Shown in pieces: positions 23,267-35,379 of a stretch of DNA of 64,000 nucleotides; position 1 is the stretch's first letter, and each line of letters opens with the position of its first letter. The notes under the pieces are model-generated. The model had not been told where the DNA came from. It did not search any database and was given only the letters and a program-made list of their open reading frames with translations. The position numbers were made by a program, and so were the translations under genes. The DNA is from Typha latifolia (lineage: Eukaryota; Streptophyta; Magnoliopsida; Poales; Typhaceae): NCBI GenBank assembly GCA_019914945.1, contig CM034101.1, forward strand, positions 2,305,188 through 2,369,187, written 5' to 3'.

Positions 23267-24771
23267 CTTGGAGAAGAGAAGGTAGATAGGAAGTTTCAAA
23301 AGAGAAGTCTTTGGATTTGGGGGAGAAAGGAAAGGTATTACGTGAGGCTTCTTTGGAAGCTCATACGTCTCCTCTCTCCCTCCTCCCCACCCCTCTTGCT
23401 TTCTCTATTTATTTCTCTCCCTTTCGTCCTTTCTTCCATTGACATGGATGATGATGTTTAGTTTTACACCTCCTTAATACGCGTCGCTAAGATGTTCACC
23501 TCCAAACACCAAACTCCATTTCCCACCGAGATGCTGCAAACATTAACTACCCAAATCTAATAGAAATTTTATTTGCTTTCAAAGGGATATTGAATTGAAA
23601 GGAGATAGTTGAATCTTAAACTGTGACGACTTTCTCACAATTTTTAAAAATTAAATGAGTTATAAATTTATTTACGGTACGCATAAAAAAAAAAACTTTT
23701 TAGTTAAAATTAGATTTATTTTTCCTAATAATGGTAGTGTACCTCGAAAGGTACCGGGGAGTACGGATAAATACTTTGGGATTTCATACTTCTGAGTATT
23801 TGACCAAACTAGCCCTCTTCTAAATATTTTTAATTTGATGGTTCTTAAACTTTTTACTAAAAGAGGTTTATTATATTATATTTCCATAAAAAATATTGAA
23901 CTCGTAAACGTTTTAACTCTAAGTAAAACACTAACTAAGATAAATAATTTTAATATAAAAGTAAAATTTTAATTTAAGCAACTGAAACACCAGCTTAAGC
24001 GAATTCTTACAAATAAAACACCAACTATTTTTTTAAAATAAATTTAAGGAGCAATTTATTTTAGTAAATAAAAATTAAAATAAAGTTAGTTTGGTCATTC
24101 ACTCTCATACTTGATACTTCCCTACCTTGGCGAGAAGGATTTTTATAATATTGCTCAAGATAATTTAATTGTTGAAATGAATAAGCTATTGATAAATTTG
24201 CTATTAAAAGCATTTATTTTATGATAAATACTTTTACTAAAAATCCATAATATTTTGTATTATCCCCATCTATTCTACTTTCAAACACAATATTAAGTGG
24301 CTATCAGGAGTATAATAAAATTATATTCTAAGAAACACTTGGAATTAAAGTCCAGATATTGCTTAGGCACTAAGCAACTTCCACTATACAGTACATGAGA
24401 AAAGGGGAACATCTTTTTAGCCAGAAACTTAGCTAGAGTGAGACTTTTTTGGGAAGTTATCCTCTACCAATAACTTGTATCAAAAACTATATAGATATTT
24501 ATGAAGTAGAAATGATTCATGACTTTAAAAAAATAAATATTTCAATTTTTGTCTAAAATACCTCTTATTTTATTTTAAAATTTATTTCTCTTTTTTTTTT
24601 TATCTCAATCATTAAGAAAACCAAACAAAATAAATATTCTTAAAGGAAATTTAGGATGCCTCATCAGCAATAAAAGGATGTTTGCTGTTTGGGATAAAGA
24701 GATGGCTAAATAGATAGATGGATAGATAGATAGATAGATATGGTGATGATCAAATTGAGTTCTAAAGTTAC

Positions 24772-24814
<43 letters not shown>

Positions 24815-27800
24815 ATTAACACCTGCCTTAAGTTATAATACTAAAAAATAGTAGATAAAAGGAGTTGATTGAGATATAGTCATAGATATAGATTATAATC
24901 TATTGGATTGTAGAGAATGGGGTATGTTTGTTTGGTGGCAGGCCAAGCTAATCTACTACGGCTTCTACTTCTTGTATTTTGTTGTGATGATTGTTGTGGA
25001 CCAATGCTAGCTAGCTGGCTCTTTCTTGCATTATTATTTTTTAATCTTCCTCAAATCTTAATTATTTTAATTGATTAGTATATTAGAGGTAGGAGAAGTT
25101 GGAATTGACAATGCTTATTATACATTGTTTATGTCTTTATCTTGGTTTTATTATTTATCTTCTTCTTCTTCTTCTCCTTTTTATGTGAATGGCAGCTTAT
25201 AGTATAATATACATTGTAGTTATTTTGTGATTACTACTTTGCTTTTAGCAATTTATAACTTAATTCTCTCTTGTTTTGAGTATAATTTTTATATTTCATA
25301 TTTCACTCTGAGTTAAATATTTGATCATTTTTCTTAGATAAATATGTATAGAATGATAGTAATGCCTCTTTATATATATATAGGCACTTGTTAGAAAGTA
25401 GAGGAGATAAAAGGATATATATTCCTTATTCCCTATTAAGTGTCCTTCAGAATTTTTTTGTCATCAACTACCTAAAAGATGATTGATGTCAGAACTATAA
25501 CATGAAATCATAGGTTGTTATGCGGCAAGTTGGTGAAAAAAAAACAGACTTCTAAAAGAGTTTTAAAGCTCTTCATTCTTGTTCAATTGTGGTGAACTGA
25601 GAGGAAGTTTCTTCTCCCTATATATTAGTCATGAGATTAAAGATTAATTCAAGGGTTACCATTCTTCACTAGATTGTATCAACTCATCTCTTTTCTCAAC
25701 AAACATGTCATTGATTAACATACCAATCTAACATAATTATTAAAATTTTTGACTCGGCTTAACTTAACCTGATATGGATCAAATCCGACCCGATTGCCAC
25801 CCTAGTACTGTCCTCCATCTCTCTATGTATGTAAAATAATTTGTCTAATGAGCTTCAAGAGCAAGTTCCATAACTCTCTTTTAATTATCTTCACTTTATT
25901 TTATCCTTGGAAAAAGCATTTAGGCATGAACTTTTTATCCCATCAAAAGGACACCCTTTGGCAACTTTAATTTAAACTGAACCACTAAAATTAACATGTA
26001 AAGCTCATGCATCTAGAGAAGATAAAAAGGGGAATAAAAGTAAAAGGTCCTTAATTATTTCACTTCTTAACTATTAGAACTCATATAATATTAGGTTTCA
26101 CTTCCTTACCTAAATCACAAGAAGCACACTGCAATAATGAAGCACTTCATGGACTGCATGGCTTCTCAAAAAGAGGGAAAAATAAAGTGGCAACTTTCTT
26201 TTGAAGGCCACTCCTTTGACCCAATTATAGGCCTTGGACTAGGAGAAGAAAGGAAACGCCATTAAAGTAGTGGAATATAACTGTTCCATTTGGCAAACTA
26301 GATCTACCCTAACAGTGATCTATTAATATAAGTTAAAAAAAAAGTTATTCCACAAGGATTACTTCATCTAAGTTTAAAAGTAAAACAATAAGATGTCATG
26401 GTTTTAAGTTATTAATCACTTCCCTAAGCTGCGATGGGGACATCATAACCAATACCCGTTTCCTTAATCATATCTTAATTGCTTCAAATTACCACGCAAA
26501 CGTGTAACCATTGATTTGATTAATTTAATTGAGTTGATATCCATTTGGCAGTCTTTATGGACTTAGATGGTTCCTATGGGTACACTTTGATGGGTTTTGT
26601 TAATAATTTAACTAAGTTATGCAACGATGATATAAAAATATTTTAGTAGCCTGATTTTAAAATTATGATTACTTTGTAATTTATTCATGATGAAAAATAT
26701 TAACGTGGATAAATAACATTATTTGTAGATTAAAAATCTAATAATTATAATTAAAATCGAGGTAATCCGAGGAGAGAAACTGTAATTTGCTCTAAATTTG
26801 ACAAAATTTATTTGTTTTCTTTATTGTCAGAGTGGGATACGTGAGATTAGGATTAGATAGAAGCTTCTACTGTGGGCCTGGGAAATTAATGGGTCACTAA
26901 TTGGAGAACCAGTCAACTCTTGCAACTCGGACGCCAACTTTCTTTGAATTCGCCAACTGAAGTCAACTTCGATGGACTTTAAAATTATGCGCAAAACCGA
27001 GTAAGAATTAAGTCGGCATTCGAAATAATTGCAAGACCAATGGGGCCAAATCCGGGAAGAAAAGTCCAACTAGAGTACCCAATAATAATTATATATATAT
27101 ATATATTGTATTATAAACTAAGGATACTAGTTGCTCGTATAATTAACCTTAAAGTTAGGGGACAAGTATATTCATCTCAAATATTATTGAATTATAAAAA
27201 AAATAGAACCTTACTATATGCATTAGAAGAAAATATGTCTTAATGAGTTTATTTTAGATGTACCAAGTATAATTCCATGAGTTTGGTTAGAAAGTGTTAA
27301 AACTATTTAGCTAAAAATGCTACCAAGTTTAATAATTACTTTTAAATAAAATCGTTGGACAGATCAACATTTTTCGTTAAAATTTGACCCATTAATGACT
27401 TAGTTAATGTAAAGAGTTTAACCCTTTAAAATTTTAGTGTATAATGCTAACAAGTTTAATATTTTTTTTCTGCCGAATTCATGAGGTGGCACTCAAACCC
27501 ATTATATTAAGTTTAGGAGTAAACTATTTGAGTAAATAAGTTGTACATATGATTCATTTATAAAATAAAATAACTCCATCAGGATCTTATTTGGTGTTTT
27601 GGACCGAGAAATTACGGCCCAGTGGATTTCGGACCAGACTTGGATTCAGAATAATTTGTTAGTCCAGCCCGGCCCAACCCAACCCAAAGAGTATAAATAT
27701 TAATAAATATATTTGAGGGATATTTAGTATTTTATTATCATTTACATCCTACTATTATAATTCAACCCTAAAGTTCCTCAAATTTACCTTGTCATTAGTT

Positions 27801-28439
27801 TTATTAATTTACTATATAGATGAGTTAAAAATAACGATTGTAATACTATTAAATAAGTTTTTAGTTTAAGACAAAATTGAATGGAGAACTGAATTTTTAA
27901 ATTCAAATAATAGGATATTCTCTATTTTGCTGACTAGTTTTAGGATAAAATTAATTCAGTATTTTTTTAAGAATGTTAGGTAAAATACAGGGAAATATGA
28001 TAAATTTTCATATGGAAGGTTGTAAACTATAATAATAGCAAAAATATAAGGTGTATTTGATAGATTTTTCTATAATCTAATTATATTTTATTCTTGGTGG
28101 CTAGACTTTAGAATTAGGTTTGAACGAATTCTAACTAGACTAGACTAATGTAGTTGTAGTCCTATGTAAAATGTCGATAAGTTTAACTCTTTATCCAGCC
28201 AAAAGTAAAATAGTAATTATTAGAATATATTAAAGATTTCAATGTTTTATTTTAAAAAAATTAAAATTTTGAGGAGCTATAAATTATTATTATTATTTTT
28301 TTAAAATTCTGAGTGCAATTGGGTGTGCTATAATAAGATTTTCCTATAATCTAATTATATTTTTGTTCTAGCTGGGCCGGGCTTTAGAATTAGGTTCGAC
28401 CGAACCCAGCCCGAGCTGAGGTTTGTAGGAGGCTGTGGC
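23267..28439. other. Intergenic region between the protease and RZ1C genes
   Basis: This 5.2 kb AT-rich region contains no gene I can support. It includes GATA and ATA microsatellites (24711-24740 and 24772-24813), a CTT tract near 25160, and a fragment (23954-23991) resembling 1939-1976. GGCCCA/GGGCC-type sequence begins near 27660. Open frames at 26827-27069 and 27040-27243 lack family resemblance and codon structure. Confidence 0.55.
24711..24813. repeat. (GATA)n and (ATA)n microsatellites, closely spaced
   Basis: A GATA run at 24711-24740 and a pure ATA run of about 42 bp at 24772-24813 are separated by some 30 bp of unique sequence. Confidence 0.9.
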
Positions 28440-28743
28440 TATAAACTTTATGTGGGTAAATACCTTTTAGTATCAAGCTTTGGAAAGGAACGCAAATTTT
28501 TAGGGTTCTTGCAGCTCGTCGTCCCTCTTCTTTCCGGTAGGTTTCCTCCCTTTCTCTTCCCTTTTCTCGACCTGATCTCTCCCTTTCTCTCCCATCATAT
28601 GTCCGATCAAGTCGGTGGAATCGATCGGTAGCAGAAACTCTATCTCGATCGGTGTCGAAGGGATTCTAGCGGTCTTGATATCGATTTCACTCCCGTTTTT
28701 TTTTATCGTTTCTAGGGTAAAGGATCAAATATTCATCGTGAAT
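28373..28743 (+). promoter_or_regulatory. RZ1C promoter and 5' leader
   Basis: TGGGCC (site II type) is at 28373-28378 and TATAAA at 28440-28445. A TAGGGTT telo-box-like motif lies near 28500-28507, a combination often seen upstream of plant RNA-binding and translation genes. The leader may contain a short intron: a CCG|GTAGGT donor near 28536 and a TTTCTAG acceptor near 28714, placing GGTAAAGGATC just before the ATG at 28744. The 5' intron is inferred from splice-like signals only. Confidence 0.5.
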
Positions 28744-31700
28744 ATGTCGGATAAGGAGGGGAATCGCATCTTTGTAGGCGGATTGTCATGGGACACCACC
28801 GAGAGGCATCTGGAGCGAGCATTCGACCCCTTCGGCAAAGTCATAGAAGCTCAGGTATCATTAAAATTTTGAAGCTTTCTATCGTATTTGGGTTTTGCGA
28901 CGGTTATGTGGTTTCATGGGACCTACGATTAGTTAGCATATTAATTTAGTTAAAGCAAATAAAAATTGAATAGTGGGTATGGCTTATCATTTATTAATAT
29001 GCTAAAATTTGATCTGTTTCTGAAATACTAGTGGAGAAAAGGAATTGTTTATTTGGGTAATTTTAAGAGGATTTCTGACAATTTAGAAGTTTAACTGTTT
29101 AAGTCCTGTGCCTAAAGATTTAAGTTTAAGTGAAACGATTCAATGTAATTTATCAATCTCATAGGCAAAATTTTACTGGATTATCTGGGGATAACTTAGA
29201 AAATATGCAGCCTTAGTAACCATCACCATAATTTAGTATATCATTGGAAAACCATCTCAACGTTGCTTTCATGTGGTAGACTGAATGTCAGTCCATTTAT
29301 CATATTTATGTATACTGACTTTGTTGATTTTTGGAGAATTATTAATTATTCTTCTTTTACTGTTCCTTCTTCTCCGGGAGCTGGTTGTTTTCACTGAGAG
29401 CTGCTTAATCGGATATACTGAGATAAAATTGCCACAAGACATCCACAATGGCACTGTTACATTGTTTAGAAATAGGAGTTATCAAACTGGGAAGCACAAA
29501 ATTGGTTTAATGTTTGTAGATTTGTTGAACAGATGTCGAAGTGTGGCGGTTAAACCGTTAAAGTTGATCGCTTGCCTACCAAGCAGTGATATTATTGCAG
29601 CAATGCATCTACAAGGCTCTGCTGTCTTAGGTGGTCTGTGTTCATCAAGAAAGCAACATGGTTCCATGGTGATGCTTGACAGTTGTTATTTTGGATATGA
29701 TTGAAATTATCCTTCTCGTTCCAATCCTTGGAGATTGAAAAAGCCAACTTTCTTTCTTTTTCTGCCATATTATTTGCATTCCTCAGCAGATCATAGTTGT
29801 GACTTGTGACTACCTTGCCACTGCTACAGATCAATATAAACTACTCCGCAGTAGCATCAGGCTTTATAATCGAGTTGACTATGCTGAAAACACTGGCAGT
29901 CATGGAAACTCTGATTCTATCGTTTGTTTTCCCCCACAAAACCCGATAACGTTGCTTTTTTGTCCTGAGAGCTTTCATCATATTGTTTGCTTTGCCATAT
30001 GGTATAATGTTCTGGGCAAAATTGGAGCAAAGGAGCATAATACCCAATATACAGTTGCATAAGCCATTATCTCTTTTAGATTGTAGGACTGGTACCAAAG
30101 GTTGTGCAACACTGTATGTCCATGGTGCATTCATGAATCTTTTGCTTGTTTGCTTTTATGATTTTGATTGTGCCTTGCTTAAATCCTGTTCAAGAAGTCA
30201 GATGTGTTGCTATCTGCTTTCTGCGAACAAGAAAAAAAAATCTCGTTGTCTCGTACTTGTCTAATTGATCCATCATGTATGTTGGTGACCTGCTCATTTT
30301 GAGTGCTTGGTGACTGGTTAGCAGTAAGCCAGCAATGTTTCTCAGTTTTTGAATCTACAAGCTGCACTGAAGCTGTTGCTATCCTGCTTGAAGTTTGTTA
30401 TAGATTTGGATCATTGGTAATAGTGGCTGCTTGTTGCAGGTATTGATTGAATAGTATACTTCAATACAAAGCCATGTCAGAATGTTTCATTAATTGGTAC
30501 ATTGTGGTTTATTGTTCATTGCGCGCTGATAACCGTCAAGATCAGTCTGTCTTCTTCTGGTATCATGAAATTGATATCTTAGAAATTTTATCTGAAGCAT
30601 AAGAGGATAATGCATTACTTTGTTCAGTTGATACAATATGAAATCTGATCCACATAAATAAGGTAATTTGTTGCTGGACAGATGTTTGAATATACCAAGC
30701 GGCAAGTGCATGAGTAGCAGAACTAATAGGTTACACTGCTGAATTGCCTAATGTTTGCTTTCGGCCATTCTATTATATTTTTTTTTTGAGAACCATATAC
30801 AAATTACCTCTTCTTCTCTGAGACTACGTAAAGGTGTGATGATTGCTTGTCGGTTTGGTCTTTCTAGCTGTTTCTGATCTACTCATATGGCTAGTCTTGT
30901 TATTTCTGCAATGCCAGTTAATATACTATGTCAGTTGTCCTAGTGAAACATTGTCCATTCATACCAGGCAAATGGTGCTAGCTGTCAGCTATTAGAGTTC
31001 ATTTTTCTTTGTCAGAGAAGTTACGAGCAAATGGTTTTCGATGACATTTGACACTGTTGATATTAATGGCACTATGAGTGTGATCACTTCTTGAGATGCT
31101 TTCTGTTAAGAGATTTGAACAGATTTTTCGGAGCTGCCTGAGTTTTGTCTTATGGAATGATGCCTTTTGACACTTTGAAAGTTAAACAATTGTTGAATTT
31201 TCAGTATGTGTCTCGTCTTCTTGGAACGACATTTATTTCCAGTATCAGTTATCGACTGCCGTAAAAAGGGATGGTTGGTGTTAGCAATATGTTTGCCACT
31301 AGACAATTAAGACAGTTCTCGGTATTCATGGTTTTTATTATGCCAGAAACCTTTATTTTTGCTTGTAAGCCAAATCTTTACTAGATTTGAGGGGGTAGGA
31401 GAAAATTTGCAATACATCAAGTTAGTTGATGGCCACTTGTTACCAAGAATTTTGTCAGACATGTTCACTTGATATTTTGAAACTTGTGTTACTTTGTTTA
31501 GGAAGATATCAGTGGTGAGGCTTTGTTATATGGTAAGAAGAATTAGTCTTCTGATACATTAGGTGACATGCTTGCCAGCTATCTTGAGCTTTTCTCTTTT
31601 TGATGGATTCACTTGAACTGATGTAATGAAACTCGGAATGACTAAATTCAGTTGTGCTTTATGGTCACGCCTGAAGTGATTGCTCCATTTATTTACTATC

Positions 31701-33352
31701 AGACAAATAAACTCCGCATTACTTTGAGAGGTAAGATCAGTATAGTGTGCTTTTCTTCTTCTATTTTTTCCCCCATTTTAGTAACAAATTATATAATCAG
31801 CAACTAATAATTTGTGTATACTCTACTCAAATGCTTCTTCACTGAGTAATGACAATTAAAGGCTTTTGCATTTCGTTGACATCAATTTGGCATATTTTAC
31901 AAGTGAAGAAAACATGTCATGAAGTGATTGTAATGCCTAAATTCTCTTTTTGAATAGGAAGGTTCTTATGATACTCATTCTTTCAATTAGTTTAGTTGGT
32001 TCTCATTTGATGATTGTTTCCAATGGATTTTTTTAAAAATTTTGCTTTAATTTATTTTCTTTCATTTTGTTGGGGATGTACTTGCTGTTGAATATCTGTT
32101 CCGTTTTTTTTGGGTGCAAATCTGCAATAACAGAAAGATCAAGGAAGGCTATTTTCTATTTGGGATGATTAATAAAATATCTAGTTGCAATATTGTTATA
32201 TATTTATTATTTGGCATTGCTCCTGAACTCCATTCCACAGAATCAGTCATACCTAAACTGGCTTATACTCTGTCTACTTATATGAGTTCCATGGTTTATT
32301 TATTTAGTCAACTATATAGTTATTTGCCTGTTGTATATATATATATATATATATATTGTTATCTCGTACATTGGCCCTTTTATGCTATTTAGGATGATCC
32401 TAATTTTGTGTGAGGTCATGAGTAACAATTTCCGTCTGCACTTAAGCAAGATCTTTTTTTTTTATGCTCGTTTTCCTTTTCGATGCTTGTCATGATTCAT
32501 CATTTATCAGTCCTTAGGAACCTTTTAAACCCGTAGGTCATGCTGGAGAGAGACACAGGTCGTCCTCGTGGATTTGGGTTTGTGACTTTTGCAGAACCAA
32601 GGGCAGTGGAGAAAGCCATCAGTGAGATGCATAACCAGGAGCTGGATGGCCGGACTATTTCAGTGAACAAGGCTGAGCCTAAGATGAAATCAGATGATAC
32701 AGGCTATGGTTACGGTAGTGGAGGCTACTCATCTGGTAGCAAAGGAGGTTACCGTGGTAGAGGTGATGCACCTCCGCCTGCGGGGAGCTCAGATTGCTTT
32801 AAGTGCGGCCGCCCTGGTCACTGGGCCCGTGAATGCCCTTCAGCTGGGAGTGGTGGTAGTGGCCGGTTCTCATCTAGCTCCAAGATCGGCGGGGGTGGTG
32901 GTCGTATGGACCGATATGGAGGACCAGATCGCTATGACGATCGCTATATAGATGATCGATATGATGGAAACCGTTATGGGGATCGAGACCGTGTTGACAG
33001 GGACAGCAAGTATGGTGGTGGACGTGATCGGTATGCTGTTGATCGATACCCTTCTTCTGGTGGAGATCGTTTTGCTGCTGACAGGTATGGAGGGCCTGAT
33101 CGCTACCCGCAGACTGGTTATGGAAGGGAAAAAAGTTATGAAAGAGATGGAGCACGGGGTGTTGCTAGCTATGACAGGGATGGCCCAAGGGGTGGTGGCA
33201 GTTTTGACAAGGTTGGTCCACGTGGTGGTGTCAGTGATAGATATGGAAGTGGGGGACCTGTGCGCTACGAAGGGGGTGGTTACAGGGCCAGGGCCGGTCC
33301 TTATGATCGTCCCATCAAAGGAGGACGCCCCTCATCCTATGATCGTTATTAA
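28744..33352 (+). CDS. RZ1C: Glycine-rich RNA-binding protein RZ1C (RRM plus CCHC zinc knuckle)
   Basis: Two coding exons, 28744..28854 (37 codons) and 32537..33352, join in phase 0 to a 308-aa protein. The RRM spans about residues 7-85: RNP2 is IFVGGL in exon 1 and RNP1 is RGFGFVTF in exon 2. A single zinc knuckle of form CX2CX4HX4C (CFKCGRPGHWAREC) lies near 120. The remainder is an intrinsically disordered tail rich in Arg, Asp, Tyr and Gly with DRY/DRYGG-type repeats. RZ-1 proteins act in the nucleus; Arabidopsis RZ-1B and RZ-1C bind SR proteins and influence splicing and FLC transcription. The length matches RZ1C more than the shorter RZ1A. The 3.68 kb intron splits the RRM; read-through of its donor would stop after five codons. 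The next gene on the same strand is KTF1, as in Arabidopsis. Confidence 0.93.
28855..32536 (+). other. Long intron 1 of RZ1C (3.7 kb)
   Basis: A CAG|GTATCA donor and a CCGTAG acceptor bound an unusually long intron for this gene size. It has a TA microsatellite at 32334-32356. Several open frames of 60-139 codons occur on both strands (for example 29285-29704), but none resembles a known family or extends the RRM. No transposon ends were recognised. Confidence 0.75.
32537..33352 (+). CDS. RZ1C: RZ1C exon 2: RNP1, zinc knuckle and disordered RGG/DRY-like tail
   Basis: This exon supplies everything after RNP2 of the RRM. It enters at Val (VMLERDTGRPRG), with the acceptor immediately before GTC, and ends at TAA 33350-33352. 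It holds the CCHC knuckle and the repetitive tail. About two thirds of the exon is low-complexity, with many Tyr and Arg residues, typical of proteins that self-associate in nuclear speckles. Confidence 0.9.
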   Translation, partial: VMLERDTGRPRGFGFVTFAEPRAVEKAISEMHNQELDGRTISVNKAEPKMKSDDTGYGYGSGGYSSGSKGGYRGRGDAPPPAGSSDCFKCGRPGHWARECPSAGSGGSGRFSSSSKIGGGGGRMDRYGGPDRYDDRYIDDRYDGNRYGDRDRVDRDSKYGGGRDRYAVDRYPSSGGDRFAADRYGGPDRYPQTGYGREKSYERDGARGVASYDRDGPRGGGSFDKVGPRGGVSDRYGSGGPVRYEGGGYRARAGPYDRPIKGGRPSSYDRY

Positions 33353-35379
33353 TACGTGCTGCTTTGAAGTTGACTACAGAATTAATGTTCCATCTTGGGC
33401 TTGTGTTACTCCTGGGGACGTTTTGTCATACTACTAGTGCTAGAATCACTCGTCTCATTCGCTGTTTAGTTCATGATCCTTATTTCTGTAGGCAGTGTGT
33501 ATGCTCTTATTTCCTTTTGCTGCACTTAGTTGTTTATTGACTTTCAGTCATGTATCACAAACTTGTACTATTTGGTAATTGGACTACTGCTGTTTTTGGC
33601 GCTTCTTTCCAGTGAAGAACTCTAGTTATTGTTGCTTCTGCTGTCAAATTTCTAGCTGGTTCCATTGATTGCATATGCTGTTCAAACTTCCCTCCTGTTG
33701 AAAGTCTGGACTTTCTGATCTGGAACGGAACATATTAGGTTTTGATGTGACCGAACTGGAGTTCATTATTGATTTTCTTGATCAGTTTCACGTTCTCTTC
33801 CTTTACTGCTCTGGAAGCAACATGTGCTTACTTATTGGATGCTTCCAGTATCAGTGGGGGAATTCTTGTGGCAGACTACACTATGTGAAGGTTGGCTTGC
33901 ATGAATTTGCTTATATGTTTCCGTGCCATATGATTACTGATGTATGATGCAATATTTGGTACTCGGTATTGTGAGAAGATTGCAGGCACCTTGTACATTG
34001 AGATTATGTTAGGTTTTACTCAGTTGCAATGAAATAAGAGCATACACACTACCTGTCTGGAGAAAAAATCACAGAAGTTTGCTGGTCAGTTGTCATTTAT
34101 CGTTAGATATGGCCTTCTACTCTGGGATGGTTCACCTGCCGGATGTATTCTGTGTCCTGTGATGTTGCATTGTTATCAGTCCAGTTGTGCTAACTGCATA
34201 CTGCCTATGTATCGCCTCAAAGTTTTATAAGGTTATCCAGGGATTGAGTTTAATACTGATGAAGGCACCAATTTGAGGGTAGCAATATTCTACATGCAGT
34301 GTAATTTTCTTACCTCATATATGGGAGGCAGATGAATAGTTCGCTTAACTAGATATGGAGTCCATTTTATGCTATGATGCCTCATTTGTTTGATGATAAT
34401 GTAGTGACTTTTGTTATCCAAATAGTGCATCACTTGCAATGATAATGCAGTGACTTTTGTCCATTTTATGCTATGATTTTTATTCTTACTTCATCTCATT
34501 TTTCATCTCGCAACTCTCCTGCAACTTCTTCCATCCTCTTCATTGGTTGTTAATCATACTTTCTTATACCTGTTTTTTCCAAACTTGCAAGGAAGCAATT
34601 TTGCATAGTGGGCAGAGAAGAGGGGTATAGCTTTGGTCCCTGGTTGGTAACGTGGATTTCGATCCTATGTTTCTAATGCGAATAGTAGGTGGAATTATTT
34701 TTGCAAATAATTCCTCGGGAATCTAACCGCAGGTTCTGGACAACCAGCATTACAGCGGATCCTGATCTCATTAGGCACCTCGTGTTCTCCGTTCTCCAGT
34801 GGCACCCAACGGCCCAACCCCATATCAACTCGACGTTCCGTATGGAATACTATACGCTGGCGCAAGATCTGCCGTCAAATACTGCCAGCTCATTTCATCT
34901 CATCCATCCATTCCCCTTCGATGCTTCAAATTCGCATCAGGCATTCGAGCCTCATCTGAATGGATTATGCGGTCGTTCGCAATTTATCTCTATAAACTTC
35001 CACTCAACAGACTACGGAGGAGGACACACAATAAAGCCACGTGGCTTCACCTGATACCGGTTGGACGGCAACTCAACATTGAAACAGTGGTGCTGCAGAA
35101 TCCCGGAGGCCCAAGCACAACCGTCCCATCAAAATAATCTCTGCTTAAAGATCGATGTAAATTGCCGTGAACCACCTACGTGTCAAATATCTTTTGAACA
35201 ATAATCCATTTACAGTTCGCCACCTTGTAAGGTAAATATTTGTTAACGCATACCCCGCGAGACGGGTACCGAATAAAGATTAAAATGGCCTTTCGCTTTC
35301 TCCATGTCTAGTCCTATGCGACTATGTGAGAGCTTCTCTTCTCCCTCGTTCCTTTCTCTCCTCTCTTTCGAGATCTTCC
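33353..35379 (+). promoter_or_regulatory. RZ1C 3' flank and KTF1 upstream region
   Basis: This 2.0 kb separates the RZ1C stop from the KTF1 ATG. The first several hundred bases are probably the RZ1C 3' UTR. The right part has GGCCCA at 34811-34816 and 35108-35113 and a perfect palindromic G-box at 35036-35045. An open frame at 34689-35054 is not supported by any resemblance and overlaps the presumed promoter. Confidence 0.5.
35036..35045. promoter_or_regulatory. Perfect palindromic G-box (GCCACGTGGC)
   Basis: GCCACGTGGC is a ten-base perfect palindrome with the CACGTG core. It lies about 335 bp upstream of the KTF1 ATG. Such sites are bound by bZIP and bHLH (PIF-type) factors. Whether it is used here is inference. 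Confidence 0.5.

Noticed and set aside
29285..29704. Open frame of 139 codons inside the RZ1C intron
   Set aside because: It is hydrophobic then mixed in composition, has no recognised domain or splice link to RZ1C, and lies in intronic sequence.
34689..35054. Open frame of 121 codons upstream of KTF1
   Set aside because: It overlaps promoter-like motifs, resembles no known protein and has no supporting gene structure.
35326..35379. Upstream in-frame extension of KTF1 exon 1
   Set aside because: It begins at GTG, not ATG. The ATG at 35380 gives the expected basic N-terminus.
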